Assembly (NCBI GenBank): GCA_965368335.1
Contig: CBDUMN010000022.1
Coordinates: forward strand, 1 to 42,890
Source of the DNA: CBDUMN01 sp965368335
GTDB lineage: Bacteria > Pseudomonadota > Alphaproteobacteria > Rhodospirillales > JAPHRK01
Length of the DNA stretch: 42,890 nucleotides
Direction: 5' to 3'
Shown: one piece after another, positions 1-8,133 of the stretch
How positions within the stretch are numbered: position 1 is the stretch's first letter
Layout: each line of letters opens with the position of its first letter
The notes under the pieces: generated by a model
Told to the model about the DNA's origin: nothing
The model's database searches: none
The model's input: only the letters and a program-made list of their open reading frames with translations
Translations under genes and position numbers: made by a program

Positions 1-43
1 ACAGCGCAGATTTCAAAACCATCACCCCATGAAAAATACAGTT

Positions 44-74
44 GCCGGGTTCCGCTTGGCGGCCCCGGAATGAC
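44..74. repeat. REP-like palindromic remnant
   Basis: Inverted arms CCGGGTTCCGC and GCGGCCCCGG lie around a TTG loop and are followed by GGAATGAC. This tail is typical of the short dispersed palindromes found between genes in many Alphaproteobacteria. It lies downstream of the toxin gene stop. A related paired element occurs at 40409-40498. Nothing coding was seen in positions 1-93. Confidence 0.4.
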
Positions 75-93
75 AAATGGAAAGGGATGGCCC

Positions 94-480
94 TTAAATT
101 CGTCGGTTGTTCGAGGCCTGCCAGAGAGCGAACTCTTCTTCCGTTAGGGTGCCGTCCGCCAGCAAAAGAAAGATTTGCAAGCAATCGGCGTCGGTCGCCG
201 TCAATTCGTAACCGTTTAAGACCAGAAAAAGTTCCGTTGTCACCAAGGCAATGCGTTTGTTCCCATCAATGAACGGATGGTTGCGGATGAGTCCATACCC
301 ATAGGCGGAGGCTAGGGCCGTTATATCGGTATCGCCGTAGGTGGCTTTGTTGAGCGGTCTGGCGAGAGCGGAATCTAAAAGGCCCTCGTCCCGAATTCCT
401 GTCGCGCCGCCATGCTCGGCGAGTTGCTCATTGTGGATAGCTAAAACGACGGATTTATCGATCCAAACCCATGAAGTCAC
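94..480 (-). CDS. doc: Doc-type (death-on-curing, Fic-fold) toxin
   Basis: A 128-residue protein with the Fic/Doc signature HPFIDGNKR at residues 68-76. In characterised Doc proteins this loop binds ATP and phosphorylates elongation factor Tu, stopping translation. The length matches the Doc family, and the usual N-terminal pattern (an aspartate-rich start, then a GIRDEGLLDSAL stretch at 28-39) is present, so the gene looks intact. Translation appears to begin at GTG 480, which shares four bases (GTGA) with the antitoxin stop codon; this implies translational coupling. The cognate antitoxin is the upstream AbrB-like gene rather than a Phd protein. The target is inferred from the family only. 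Confidence 0.9.
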   Translation of the reverse strand: MTSWVWIDKSVVLAIHNEQLAEHGGATGIRDEGLLDSALARPLNKATYGDTDITALASAYGYGLIRNHPFIDGNKRIALVTTELFLVLNGYELTATDADCLQIFLLLADGTLTEEEFALWQASNNRRI

Positions 481-701
481 TTAGCAAGCTCGCGTAGAAC
501 AGACCGCCGTTTCTTGGCGATTATACGGGCCGTTTCCATTTGGCGCTCAAATTCAGGATCGTATGGTGTTAGCTCAATGCCATCAGCGGTTTCCACCACA
601 TAGAGGTTGTCGCCTTTTTCCACATGGAGTTTGGCAAGAATTTCTTTGGGCAAAATGACGCCCGTTGAATTTCCCACGGCCTTGAGCTTCAGAGTTGTCA
701 T
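477..701 (-). CDS. AbrB/MazE/SpoVT-family antitoxin
   Basis: A 74-residue protein. Residues 1-48 form a swapped-hairpin AbrB DNA-binding domain, with the family pattern KAVGNSTGVILPKEIL then a hydrophobic, charged second half. The remaining basic tail (residues 50-74) is the likely toxin-neutralising segment. It is the first gene of the pair and overlaps the Doc toxin by four bases. Proteins of this type bind palindromes in their own promoter, and a near-perfect 20-bp palindrome lies 30 bases upstream, so autorepression is likely. Pairing of a SpoVT-type antitoxin with Doc is common in proteobacteria. Confidence 0.88.
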   Translation of the reverse strand: MTTLKLKAVGNSTGVILPKEILAKLHVEKGDNLYVVETADGIELTPYDPEFERQMETARIIAKKRRSVLRELAK

Positions 702-728
702 GACGGCGCCTCAAATTTTTGACAACCA

Positions 729-757
729 ATGTTATTACATATGTATTAACGCCGCAA
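729..757 (-). promoter_or_regulatory. toxin-antitoxin promoter with palindromic operator
   Basis: On the minus strand TTGCGG (757-752) and TAACAT (734-729) are separated by 17 bases, a plausible -35/-10 pair. The spacer and -10 are covered by the palindrome GTTATTACATATGTATTAAC (731-750), where 18 of 20 positions are symmetric. A repressor bound here would block RNA polymerase, as expected for an autoregulated toxin-antitoxin operon. Binding by the antitoxin is inferred. Confidence 0.55.
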
Positions 758-777
758 GGCTAAGGATTTTGGGCGCC

Positions 778-1581
778 TTAAACTTTGAGGGGCGTTTCGT
801 CGTCGAAGGACATGCCTTCGATATGGTGGCCGCTGTCGACGTGGATGATTTCGCCGGTGACGCCCGAGGCGAGATTGCTGACCAGGAATAGCGCGACTTT
901 ACCCACTTCGTCTGCGGTGATCGTGCGGCGTAGTGGGGCCTTGCGCACCACCTCGTCGGTCAGTTTGGAAAAATGGTCGATGCCCGAGGAAGCGCGGGTG
1001 ACGATGGGGCCTGCCGAGATGGCGTTGACCCGGATGCCCGACGGGCCCAGCTCATGGGCCAGATACTGAACCGCCGACTGCAGCGCGGCTTTGACCGGCC
1101 CCATGACGTTGTAGTGATCGACCACCCGTTCGGCGCCATAAAAGGTCAGCGTTACGATGGAGGCGTCGTCGGCGAGGATTGGGGCAGAGGCGCGGGCGAA
1201 CTGGATAAAGGAATAGACCGACATCTGCATGGCTTCGGAAAAACCGGGCCCCGAGACCTCGACCAGTCGGTGTTTAAGCTCGCTTTTCGGTGCGGCCCCG
1301 ATGGCGTGAAACAGAAAATCGATCTCGCCCCATTTGGTGCGCAACTGGCTGATTACCTTGGCGACGGCCTCTTCGTCGGGGGCGTTGCATTCCATCAGCA
1401 GGGAAGCGCCGATCTCTTTGGCGAAGGGCTCCACATGGGGGCGGGTTCGCTCGGTATGGTAAGTCATGGCGACCTCGGCTCCGGCGGCGCTGAGACGACG
1501 GGCGGCGGCGGCGGCGATGCTGTTCTGATTGGCGACGCCGACGATCAGCGCCCGTTTTCCTTTGAGATCGATGACTTCCAT
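778..1581 (-). CDS. fabI: enoyl-ACP reductase, FabI-type SDR
   Basis: A 267-residue short-chain dehydrogenase of the FabI group, which uses NAD(P)H to reduce enoyl-ACP in the last step of each fatty-acid elongation cycle. The N-terminal nucleotide-binding stretch GVANQNSIA is at residues 15-23. The FabI active-site pattern is complete: Tyr148 in FYGAERV, then Tyr157 and Lys164 with the FabI spacing of six residues between them. It sits 9 bases after the MaoC-PTA fusion on the same strand and is probably co-transcribed with it. Alphaproteobacteria often carry a second FabI-like gene beside a phosphotransacetylase, so this may be a paralogue rather than the housekeeping copy. Confidence 0.85.
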   Translation of the reverse strand: MEVIDLKGKRALIVGVANQNSIAAAAARRLSAAGAEVAMTYHTERTRPHVEPFAKEIGASLLMECNAPDEEAVAKVISQLRTKWGEIDFLFHAIGAAPKSELKHRLVEVSGPGFSEAMQMSVYSFIQFARASAPILADDASIVTLTFYGAERVVDHYNVMGPVKAALQSAVQYLAHELGPSGIRVNAISAGPIVTRASSGIDHFSKLTDEVVRKAPLRRTITADEVGKVALFLVSNLASGVTGEIIHVDSGHHIEGMSFDDETPLKV

Positions 1582-1590
1582 AGACTGTCT

Positions 1591-3036
1591 CTAGACCGGC
1601 TCTTTCTGACCGACATGGTTGGCCGCGAGCTTTGCCGCGATGGCGCAGGAGGCGAGCCGTGGCAGTATTTCATCGGCCTTGCTGGGCAGGATGATCGGCA
1701 CCCTTGCGCCAAGTAGGACGTGGGCCTGAAGAGCGCGGGCCTGGGCGTTCAATTGTTTGAGCAGCAGGTGTCCGGCTTCCAGATGCGGGCAGACGACGAT
1801 GTCGGCGGCTCCGGCGACAGGCGAATGGACGCCCTTGTTTTTCGCCGCCACTTCGGAAATCGCCATGTCGTAGGGCAGGGGCCCTTCGAGCAATGCATCG
1901 CCAATCTGACCCCGGTCGGCCATTTTGCATAGGGCGGCGGCCTCGACGGTCGAGCGCAGCTTGTTCTCTACCGTATGCGAGGCGGCGACCATGGCGACCT
2001 TCGGTGTCTGAACGCCGAGGGCATGGGCCAGTTCGACGGCGTTGATGACGATGTCTTTCTTTTCTTCCAGGTTGGGGTCCGTATTGACGTAGGCGTCGGT
2101 GACAATCAGCGGGCGCGGATAGAACGGCATGTCGACAACGGCGGCATGGCTGATGCGCCGGTTGGTGCGGATGCCCGTGCCCCGCTGGATGGCGGCGTGT
2201 AGCAACTCGGCGCCATAATGGGAGCTCATGATAATCGCGCCCACTTCGATACTCCGCGCCATGGCGACGGCGGTGAGGGCGGATTGATGGCTGTGGTCGG
2301 TTTCGACCATTTCGAAGCCGGAAATATCGATTTCGCCCGCATCGGCGGCGGCCTGAATGCGGTCTTTCGGGCCGATAAGGACCGGGTCGATCAGTCCGGC
2401 GCGGGCGGCTTCTGCGACGGCGGCGAGGGAATAGTCGTGAACCGGTTGGGCGATGGCGGCCCTCACCGGCGGCAGGCCCTCGGCCTGATCGATCAGGGTG
2501 CGCAGCTTGGAGCCCCGGTCGTGAAGCATCACCTCGGGTAGGACCGGGCGTGGGCGGACGACCTTCTCGGTGGGGGCCAAGACCGTCGCCGTGCCTTCGA
2601 TCACCGGCTTGCCGTCCTGATTGGCGCAGAGGCAGTCGAAGACGATGCTTTTGCGTTCGTCGTCTTTGCTGGCCGCCGTAACGCTCACCGTGACCGTGTC
2701 GCCGATGCCGACCGGTCGTTTGAATTTCAGCGTTTGTCCCATATAGATGGTGCCGGGGCCGGGCAGGGTGGTGCCGAGTACCGCCGAAATCAATGCCCCG
2801 CCCCACATGCCGTGGGCGATCACCTTGTGGAAGATTTCGTTGTTGGCGTATTCTTCGTCCAGGTGGGCCGGATTGACGTCGCCCGACATGACTGCAAACA
2901 ACTTGATGTCTTCCTGGGTCAGGGTTCGGGTGATCGAAGCTATTTCACCGATCGAGATTTCATCAAAAGTCCGGTTCTCAAGAGTATCCATGCCGTGTGC
3001 TCCCACCGCAATCTGCTTTTTGTTGCGTTGCAACAT
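1591..3036 (-). CDS. bifunctional MaoC-type enoyl-CoA hydratase / phosphate acyltransferase
   Basis: A 481-residue fusion. Residues about 20-160 are a MaoC/R-hydratase hotdog domain, with the conserved FAVMSGDVNPAHLDEEYA stretch and HGMWGGALIS. Residues about 175-475 are a phosphate acetyl/butyryltransferase domain that exchanges CoA and phosphate on an acyl group. This fusion is a recognised alphaproteobacterial family, often found with an acetate kinase and FabI. Here FabI follows directly but no kinase gene is present. Two starts are plausible: ATG 3036, preceded by GGAGG at nine bases, and ATG 2991, preceded by GGGAG at eight bases and giving a 466-residue protein that starts closer to the hotdog domain. 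The physiological acyl substrate cannot be read from sequence. Confidence 0.87.
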   Translation of the reverse strand: MLQRNKKQIAVGAHGMDTLENRTFDEISIGEIASITRTLTQEDIKLFAVMSGDVNPAHLDEEYANNEIFHKVIAHGMWGGALISAVLGTTLPGPGTIYMGQTLKFKRPVGIGDTVTVSVTAASKDDERKSIVFDCLCANQDGKPVIEGTATVLAPTEKVVRPRPVLPEVMLHDRGSKLRTLIDQAEGLPPVRAAIAQPVHDYSLAAVAEAARAGLIDPVLIGPKDRIQAAADAGEIDISGFEMVETDHSHQSALTAVAMARSIEVGAIIMSSHYGAELLHAAIQRGTGIRTNRRISHAAVVDMPFYPRPLIVTDAYVNTDPNLEEKKDIVINAVELAHALGVQTPKVAMVAASHTVENKLRSTVEAAALCKMADRGQIGDALLEGPLPYDMAISEVAAKNKGVHSPVAGAADIVVCPHLEAGHLLLKQLNAQARALQAHVLLGARVPIILPSKADEILPRLASCAIAAKLAANHVGQKEPV

Positions 3037-3138
3037 TAATCTATTCCTCCGGAACTGGCGAGAGAGAAATATCAGAGTTCTGGCGATTGGGTTGAAACTG
3101 TTTTAAGAAAGCCTCAAATCAGTGCCGAAGGGGTCTTC

Positions 3139-4074
3139 ATGGAAGCTGTCATCAACGTTGTTTTGCCGGTCTTCGCCATCGTTCTCGCGGGCTATGCCAC
3201 GGGGCGGCGGGGCATCCTGGGTGAAGACGCCAGCGCGGCCCTGAACGGGTTCGTCTTCTACGTCTCCCTGCCGGTCCTCCTATTCATTTCCATGGCCCGG
3301 GTCGAAGCCGAAAAAATCTTCAATTGGGATTTCATCGGGGTCTACGCCGTCTCGCTTCTGGTTACCATGGCCGTGGCCATGGCGCTCGTGAAGGTTTTCT
3401 TTCCGGCCCGGCGTTTGGCCGAGTTGAGTCTCAACGGCATGAGTTCGATCTACGGCAACACCGGCTATATGGGCATCCCGCTGGTGACCATCGCGTTCGG
3501 TATGGAGGCCACCGTTCCGGCGGTGATCGCCACCGTGGTCAATGCGGCGCTGATTTTCGGACTGGCCGGCGCAATGATCGAGGCCGACCTGTCGGCTGAA
3601 GAAGGCGCGGGCGGCATCGCTAAGGATATCTTTTGGGGCGTGGTCAAGAATCCGCTATTCCTGGCTCCCATCGCCGGGGTGCTGGCTTCCGTTCTCGAGC
3701 TTAAACTCCCCAGTCCCATCGAAGCCTTCTGCGACATTCTGGGGGCCGCCGCCGGACCCTGTGCGCTGTTTTCGCTCGGCCTGTTCCTCGTCGGCAAGAG
3801 CCTCAAGAGCGATATGGCCGAGGTCTCGATCATGGTGATCTTGAAGCTATTCGTCCAACCGGCCATCGCCTGGGTGCTGATCGCCTATGTGTTTGAACTC
3901 GACCACATCTGGGCCGCCACCGCGATGATCATGGCCGCGCTCCCCACCGGCACCGGCGCTTTTGTCGTCGCCCAACGCTTCAACATCTACGTCGAGCGCA
4001 CCTCGGCCGCCACGGTGGTTTCGACGGTGCTCTCGGTGGTCACCCTCTCGGTGCTGTTTACCTGGTATGGGTAG
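3139..4074 (+). CDS. AEC-family (auxin efflux carrier type) permease
   Basis: A 311-residue integral membrane protein made almost entirely of hydrophobic segments, about ten in two halves around a central hydrophilic loop near residues 150-170. The first half carries the NTGYMGIPL motif (about residues 112-120) and the second GTGAFVVAQ (about 277-285), both typical of AEC transporters for malonate, malate or other organic acids. It is divergent from the MaoC-PTA gene, with 102 bases between the two starts holding both promoters. The substrate is not predictable. Confidence 0.85.
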   Translation: MEAVINVVLPVFAIVLAGYATGRRGILGEDASAALNGFVFYVSLPVLLFISMARVEAEKIFNWDFIGVYAVSLLVTMAVAMALVKVFFPARRLAELSLNGMSSIYGNTGYMGIPLVTIAFGMEATVPAVIATVVNAALIFGLAGAMIEADLSAEEGAGGIAKDIFWGVVKNPLFLAPIAGVLASVLELKLPSPIEAFCDILGAAAGPCALFSLGLFLVGKSLKSDMAEVSIMVILKLFVQPAIAWVLIAYVFELDHIWAATAMIMAALPTGTGAFVVAQRFNIYVERTSAATVVSTVLSVVTLSVLFTWYG

Positions 4075-4121
4075 GGTGGGGACCCTATTTATGGGGCCAT
4101 TGATGACGGGGAGATAAAGCG

Positions 4122-4469
4122 ATGATAGCAGTGATTTTCGAGGTTTATCCGGCAAACGGGCGCATGGACGAATATCTGGATATCGCCGCCGAAATGCGTC
4201 CTTTGGCCGAAGCGATCGACGGTTTTATCTCGGTCGAGCGTTTCCAGAGCCTCACCGATCCCGACAAGCTGTTGTCGCTTTCCATTTTTAGGGACGAAAA
4301 AGCGGTTGAGGAATGGCGCAACCTGACGGCCCATCGCATCGCCCAGGCTAAAGGCCGTGGCGGGATTTTTGAAAACTACAGACTTCGCGTCGCCAGCGTC
4401 ATCCGCGACTATGGAAAAAACGACCGCGACGAAGCGCCCAAAGATAGCCGGGAAGAGCACGGGGGCTAA
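4122..4469 (+). CDS. antibiotic-biosynthesis-monooxygenase (ABM) domain protein
   Basis: A 115-residue protein. Residues 1-95 fit the small ferredoxin-like ABM fold: a first strand (AVIFEVYP), a helix, GFISVERFQS, the LSLSIFRDEKAVEEWRN stretch and a His-containing helix start (TAHRIAQ). ABM proteins are usually dimeric; some oxidise quinol-like substrates and some degrade heme. It lacks an obvious heme-oxygenase (IsdG-type) signature, so no reaction is assigned. The start is supported by GGGGAGA ten bases before ATG. The charged tail after residue 97 is probably disordered. It is 47 bases after the AEC gene, and co-transcription is possible. Confidence 0.75.
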   Translation: MIAVIFEVYPANGRMDEYLDIAAEMRPLAEAIDGFISVERFQSLTDPDKLLSLSIFRDEKAVEEWRNLTAHRIAQAKGRGGIFENYRLRVASVIRDYGKNDRDEAPKDSREEHGG

Positions 4470-4640
4470 ACGGTTTCGTGGGGGAAGGCCGGTTTATAGA
4501 TTTGCTCCGAGATCAGCGCATCTTAGACGTCGGTGAGCACCATTAAGCTCCCTGGAGTGAGGCTGCTCTTGTCGTGGGATATGTTGGCGAGAGGGGCTTA
4601 TGTTTCCATTTATAAGCGATCAAAAGGCGTGGGCCGTTAG

Positions 4641-4659
4641 GAAAATGAGAATGCGTCTT
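4641..4659 (+). promoter_or_regulatory. possible Fur-type box upstream of hemP
   Basis: Two adjacent hexamers, GAAAAT and GAGAAT, each match five of six positions of the Fur hexamer GATAAT. The whole 19-base stretch matches about 12 positions of the classic Fur box. It lies 108 bases before hemP. The match is weak and alphaproteobacterial iron control often uses Irr or RirA instead. The rest of 4470-4766 shows no gene. Confidence 0.25.
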
Positions 4660-4766
4660 TCTTGCATAAAATTTAGGATGCTTGACCGACGTCAAGGCGA
4701 TTTGGTAAGGTCGCCTCTACAGAAGCAAATAATAATCAATCGCAACAATGGATTTATTCACTTCCA

Positions 4767-4958
4767 ATGGGAAACAATTTCTCCTCTTCTTTTTCGGAAA
4801 ATGCAGGTGATTCTGGCCTGTCTGAAAATGCCGCGCCGCGCCCCCGGTATGACAGTGCGGAATTGTTCGGCAAAGCGACAGAGATCGTTATCACCCATTT
4901 GGGAGCTGAGTATGTTCTTAGGATTACGCGCCAGAACAAACTGATCCTCAACAAATAA
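4767..4958 (+). CDS. hemP: hemin uptake protein HemP/HmuP
   Basis: A 63-residue protein whose C-terminal half carries the HemP pattern: RYDSAELFG (27-35), then an ITH-x-GAEYVLRITRQNKLILNK run to the end (residues 42-63). HemP/HmuP proteins are small cytoplasmic factors found next to heme receptor genes; in Bradyrhizobium HmuP activates heme-uptake transcription together with Irr. The N-terminal 25 residues are Ser/Asn-rich and not conserved. No strong ribosome-binding site precedes ATG 4767. It is the first gene of the run leading into the outer-membrane barrel and ABC genes, which suggests iron or heme responsiveness for the whole locus. Confidence 0.85.
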   Translation: MGNNFSSSFSENAGDSGLSENAAPRPRYDSAELFGKATEIVITHLGAEYVLRITRQNKLILNK

Positions 4959-4966
4959 CCATAGCC

Positions 4967-4984
4967 GGGGAGTTGAGGCTCCCC
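4967..4984 (+). other. small hairpin between hemP and the barrel gene
   Basis: GGGGAG and CTCCCC form a six-base-pair stem around a six-base loop, 8 bases after the hemP stop. No U-run follows, so it is not a convincing terminator. It could be an mRNA processing or stability element between hemP and the long downstream message. Confidence 0.35.
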
Positions 4985-5104
4985 ACCGTCAAATCCCCCA
5001 AGAGTCAGCAAGCAACCCGTTCTTAAACGAACTGCGGCAGCCAGCAAGCTCAAGACGCAGAACCGGCGTCTTACCGCAGCATATGTTTTTGAGAAGGGAC
5101 GAGC

Positions 5105-7033
5105 ATGCTTGCCACCAAGCTTTTACCAATTCACCGGCGTCATTCGTCAAGCGGGGCGCTCGCCCTTCTTGGCCTGATGCTTTCGGCTTCCAGCGCACTG
5201 GCTGGTGACGTTTTTGTCGATCCAGGCGTTTACGGGCGCCACGCCAAAGCCAGCCCGCCGCCGGTTATCACCGCTCCCGACATGATGCTGGCGGCGCCGG
5301 ACTTTCAGTTCCGGCGGGGCAATGTCGAAAAGACCAAAGGCGTAGCGGAGACGGTCGCCACGGCTAAACGGTCGGTAAAAATGGCGACCGGCTACGACGG
5401 AACCGCCGATATCCATACTTATGCCATTTTGGGGGCCGTCAAAACGCCTCAATTTATGATGTTGGGTGCGGGGCGCTATGATACGGCCGGCACGTTTGAC
5501 GACGCCAACGGCGCCGAAACTCATTTCGGTTACAACCGCGATACCGAGCAAGTGGTGCTCGGCTATACGCCGGATGCCGAAACCTCGGTAAGGCTGGTCG
5601 GTTTGCACGACGATATTCAAGACGAAAAAAATCCCCATTACAGTCTCGATCTCAAAACAAGCGACCGGAAAGTCTCGAAGTTGATGGTCGCCAAGAAGAA
5701 CCTGTTTGGCGAGGGGACCGTATTCGATCTCGATCTAGGGGTCATGGACTTCAATCGGCGGGCCGACAACTATTCGTTACGGGGTAATTCAAGCACGAAG
5801 CTCCGTGTAGCGGTCGATAAAACTGCGTTCAACGGCGCCGCAAAAGCCGGTTTCACCGCCGGTGGATTTGAAAACATGCTGACCTTGAGCGGCGAATACT
5901 CAAACCACAAAGCGCGCCGCTACAACGTATCAAACGGTGATGCCGTCAATGCCGAGCGCCTGCCCGACATCGACCGGACTGAGGCGGGGCTGTCGTTCGA
6001 CAGCAAGACCATGCTGACGGAAGGCGGAGAGTTTTCCGGAGGTTTGCGCTACGATATAGTCCACAGCTCGCCAAACCGGGCATACAGCACGGTTAGCGGC
6101 GGTCCGGCGGGACTGCACAATGTCAATCCGGCCACTCTTTACAGCACATACTACGGTGTGACGGAGCTTGAGGCGACGGACCATAATGTGAGCGGCCGCC
6201 TGCGCTATGAGCAGGCTCTGGCGGGGAGCGGGACGTCGCTCTATGGCGATCTCAGCTACATCACCCGTTCGGGCGACAACCTCGAAAAATACCATGGTGT
6301 TTCCGGTCCTTATGCAAACCGCTGGATCGGCAACCCGCAGATCGACCCGGAAAAGCACGCAAAGACTGAAATCGGGTTTACCCATGAGGGAGACGGTTAT
6401 CTGGGCTATGGGCGGAAAAAGCCGGGCAGCGGCTTGGGCGAGTCGGTGCGCATCGCCGGTAAGCTCTACTACGACAAGGTCTATGACTTCATTTCCCTCG
6501 ACCGGGCCTTGGGGCAAGACGGAGTCTTGGAGTCCGACAGGGCGATTATTTACCGTAACGTCGATGCGACTTTCTTTGGGGCCGAAGCCGATTTTCAATG
6601 GAATGTTACGCGCAAGTGGGCGACCCGTTTGAACCTCGCCTACACCTGGGCGGAAAACGATACGGACAATCGCGCAGTTTACCAGATCGCTCCGTTTGAG
6701 GCCAATCTGCTGGTCGATTACACGGATCGCCTGGGCACTATCGGGACCTGGAATATCGGTTCCCGCCTGCGGCTTGTCGCTGACCAGAACCGCCTGGATG
6801 ACGACAGCTCGCAGGCCATCGGTTTCGATGAATCGACCGGCGGCTTTGGCGTACTCGATCTTTACAGCGGCGTTCAGCTCCATGATCGCATCGCTTTGAC
6901 GCTCAGCGTCGATAATGTTTTCGACAAGAGCTACCGCGAGTTTCTCAAGGGCGACCACGTCGAAGACCCGACCAAATCGACCGTCTATATGCCGGGACGC
7001 ACGGCCTATCTGCGACTCGTCGGCAATTTCTAA
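5105..7033 (+). CDS. TonB-receptor-type outer-membrane beta-barrel, plug domain apparently missing
   Basis: A 642-residue secreted protein. Residues 1-33 are a signal peptide ending in SSALA-GD. From about residue 95 to the end it reads as alternating amphipathic strands similar to the barrel of copper/OprC-like TonB-dependent receptors, including LGYTPDAETSVRLVGLHDD (near 152-170) and DNYSLR (near 220). The last residue is Phe, as expected for outer-membrane insertion. Between the signal peptide and the first barrel strands there are only about 60 residues, Pro- and Ala-rich at first. They show none of the plug signatures (no VxG-type start, no RG motif, no recognisable TonB box), whereas a plug needs roughly 120-130 residues. 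The ribosome site GAAGGGA precedes ATG by about seven bases. Gene context (hemP before, ABC importer after) implies a role in uptake; the ligand is unknown. Confidence 0.8.
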   Translation: MLATKLLPIHRRHSSSGALALLGLMLSASSALAGDVFVDPGVYGRHAKASPPPVITAPDMMLAAPDFQFRRGNVEKTKGVAETVATAKRSVKMATGYDGTADIHTYAILGAVKTPQFMMLGAGRYDTAGTFDDANGAETHFGYNRDTEQVVLGYTPDAETSVRLVGLHDDIQDEKNPHYSLDLKTSDRKVSKLMVAKKNLFGEGTVFDLDLGVMDFNRRADNYSLRGNSSTKLRVAVDKTAFNGAAKAGFTAGGFENMLTLSGEYSNHKARRYNVSNGDAVNAERLPDIDRTEAGLSFDSKTMLTEGGEFSGGLRYDIVHSSPNRAYSTVSGGPAGLHNVNPATLYSTYYGVTELEATDHNVSGRLRYEQALAGSGTSLYGDLSYITRSGDNLEKYHGVSGPYANRWIGNPQIDPEKHAKTEIGFTHEGDGYLGYGRKKPGSGLGESVRIAGKLYYDKVYDFISLDRALGQDGVLESDRAIIYRNVDATFFGAEADFQWNVTRKWATRLNLAYTWAENDTDNRAVYQIAPFEANLLVDYTDRLGTIGTWNIGSRLRLVADQNRLDDDSSQAIGFDESTGGFGVLDLYSGVQLHDRIALTLSVDNVFDKSYREFLKGDHVEDPTKSTVYMPGRTAYLRLVGNF

Positions 7034-7056
7034 GCGTGATGAAAAGGGAAAAGCCT

Positions 7057-8082
7057 ATGTCTATTAGCGATATGAAACCTCTGTCCCGCCGTGATCTTTT
7101 AGCCCGTATGGGTGCTTTCGGTCTTCTCGGGGGGGCAATGGCGGGCGGCCTGCCGGGCTGGGCGTTGGCGGCGGGGAGTGCCGACGACCTGGTCATTTGG
7201 GGGCCGCCCGTCGGACCCTCCATTGCGCTGGCCCATTTGGTGGAAAATTCTGAAATTCAGAACTTTGCGCCGGGGGCGACCTTCAAGACGTGGCGGACGC
7301 CGGATCAACTCCGAGCGGGTATGACGTCGGGCAAAATGAAAATCAGCGTCGTGCCCAGCTATACCGGGGCCAACCTGTATAACCGGGGCCTGCCGCTCCG
7401 TATGCTCAACATCATGACCTTCGGTCTGCTCTATATGATGAGCCGGGATGAGAGCGTCACCTCGCTCGACAAGATTGCCGGACACACCGTTGTCATGCCG
7501 TTCAAGAACGATATGCCGGACTTGGTTTTCAAGCATATCACCCAAAAGGCGGGCCTCGTTCAGGGCAGGGACTTCAAGATTCAGTATGTCTCGACCCCTC
7601 TGGAAGCCGTTCAGTTCCTGCTGACCAAGCGGGCCACACTGGCGATTATTCCCGAACCGGCGGCGACGGCGGCTCAATTGAAAGGGCTTAAGAACGCCGT
7701 TGGCGTGAGCCGCGCTTTTAGTCTCCAGGACGAATGGGGCAAGGCGACGGGACGGCCGCCGCGCATCCCGCAGGCCGGGGCCTTGGTCCATGAAGATCTG
7801 CTGGAGCATAAGCCCGATTTGGTGAAAGCCATTCAGACCGGTTCGATGGCGTCCACGGAGTGGGTCAATAACAATCCCGCCAGTGCGGGGCGGCTGGCCC
7901 AGGATTATCTCGGTCTGGGCGCGCCGGTGATTGAAAAGTCGATCCCTTATTCGAACCTGGAAACCAAGTCGGCGGCCGATACCCGGGAAGAATTGGAGTT
8001 CTTTTTCTCGATACTGGCTGAGCAGTCACCGGCGATTATCGGTGGAAAGATGCCCGAACAACGGTTCTATCTAGCCGTTTAG
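7057..8082 (+). CDS. ABC transporter substrate-binding protein, NitT/TauT (NMT1-like), Tat-exported
   Basis: A 341-residue periplasmic binding protein. The N-terminus has a twin-arginine signal, SRRDLLARMG, followed by a hydrophobic stretch ending in WALAA. The mature part has the NMT1/THI5-like layout: WGPPVGPSIALAHL near the start, a helix-rich middle with DKIAGHTVVMPF, and LLTKRATLAIIPEPAAT in the second lobe. I prefer ATG 7057 (AAGGGA upstream) over the GTG/ATG at 7036-7041, which would lie 5' of a normal Tat signal. Tat export suggests the protein folds, perhaps with a cofactor or metal, before crossing the membrane. The gene is followed by its permease and ATPase. The family binds aromatic, sulfonate or thiamine-precursor ligands; the ligand here is unknown. 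Confidence 0.8.
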   Translation: MSISDMKPLSRRDLLARMGAFGLLGGAMAGGLPGWALAAGSADDLVIWGPPVGPSIALAHLVENSEIQNFAPGATFKTWRTPDQLRAGMTSGKMKISVVPSYTGANLYNRGLPLRMLNIMTFGLLYMMSRDESVTSLDKIAGHTVVMPFKNDMPDLVFKHITQKAGLVQGRDFKIQYVSTPLEAVQFLLTKRATLAIIPEPAATAAQLKGLKNAVGVSRAFSLQDEWGKATGRPPRIPQAGALVHEDLLEHKPDLVKAIQTGSMASTEWVNNNPASAGRLAQDYLGLGAPVIEKSIPYSNLETKSAADTREELEFFFSILAEQSPAIIGGKMPEQRFYLAV

Positions 8083-8092
8083 GGAGGGCATT

Positions 8093-8125
8093 CCCCGGAC
8101 GGTTAGCGGGCAAAACCGTCCGGGG
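8093..8125 (+). other. strong stem-loop between binding-protein and permease genes
   Basis: CCCCGGACGGTT (8093-8104) and AACCGTCCGGGG (8114-8125) make a perfect 12-bp stem with a nine-base loop. No U-run follows, so read-through to the permease is expected. Such hairpins commonly protect the upstream mRNA and let binding proteins be made in excess over membrane subunits. The right arm also covers the G-run that is the only candidate ribosome site for the TTG start at 8134. Confidence 0.7.
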
Positions 8126-8133
8126 GTCAGAGT

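Noticed and set aside
1670..2806. Long minus-strand frame inside the MaoC-PTA fusion gene
   Set aside because: Arg/Gly/His-rich low-quality translation in another frame of a clearly coding gene; a GC-bias shadow.
4600..4944. 114-codon plus-strand frame across the hemP region
   Set aside because: Overlaps hemP in another frame and has no family features; hemP is clearly recognisable.
5930..6958. 342-codon antisense frame in the barrel gene
   Set aside because: No ribosome site or family motif; the plus-strand barrel is clearly the real gene.
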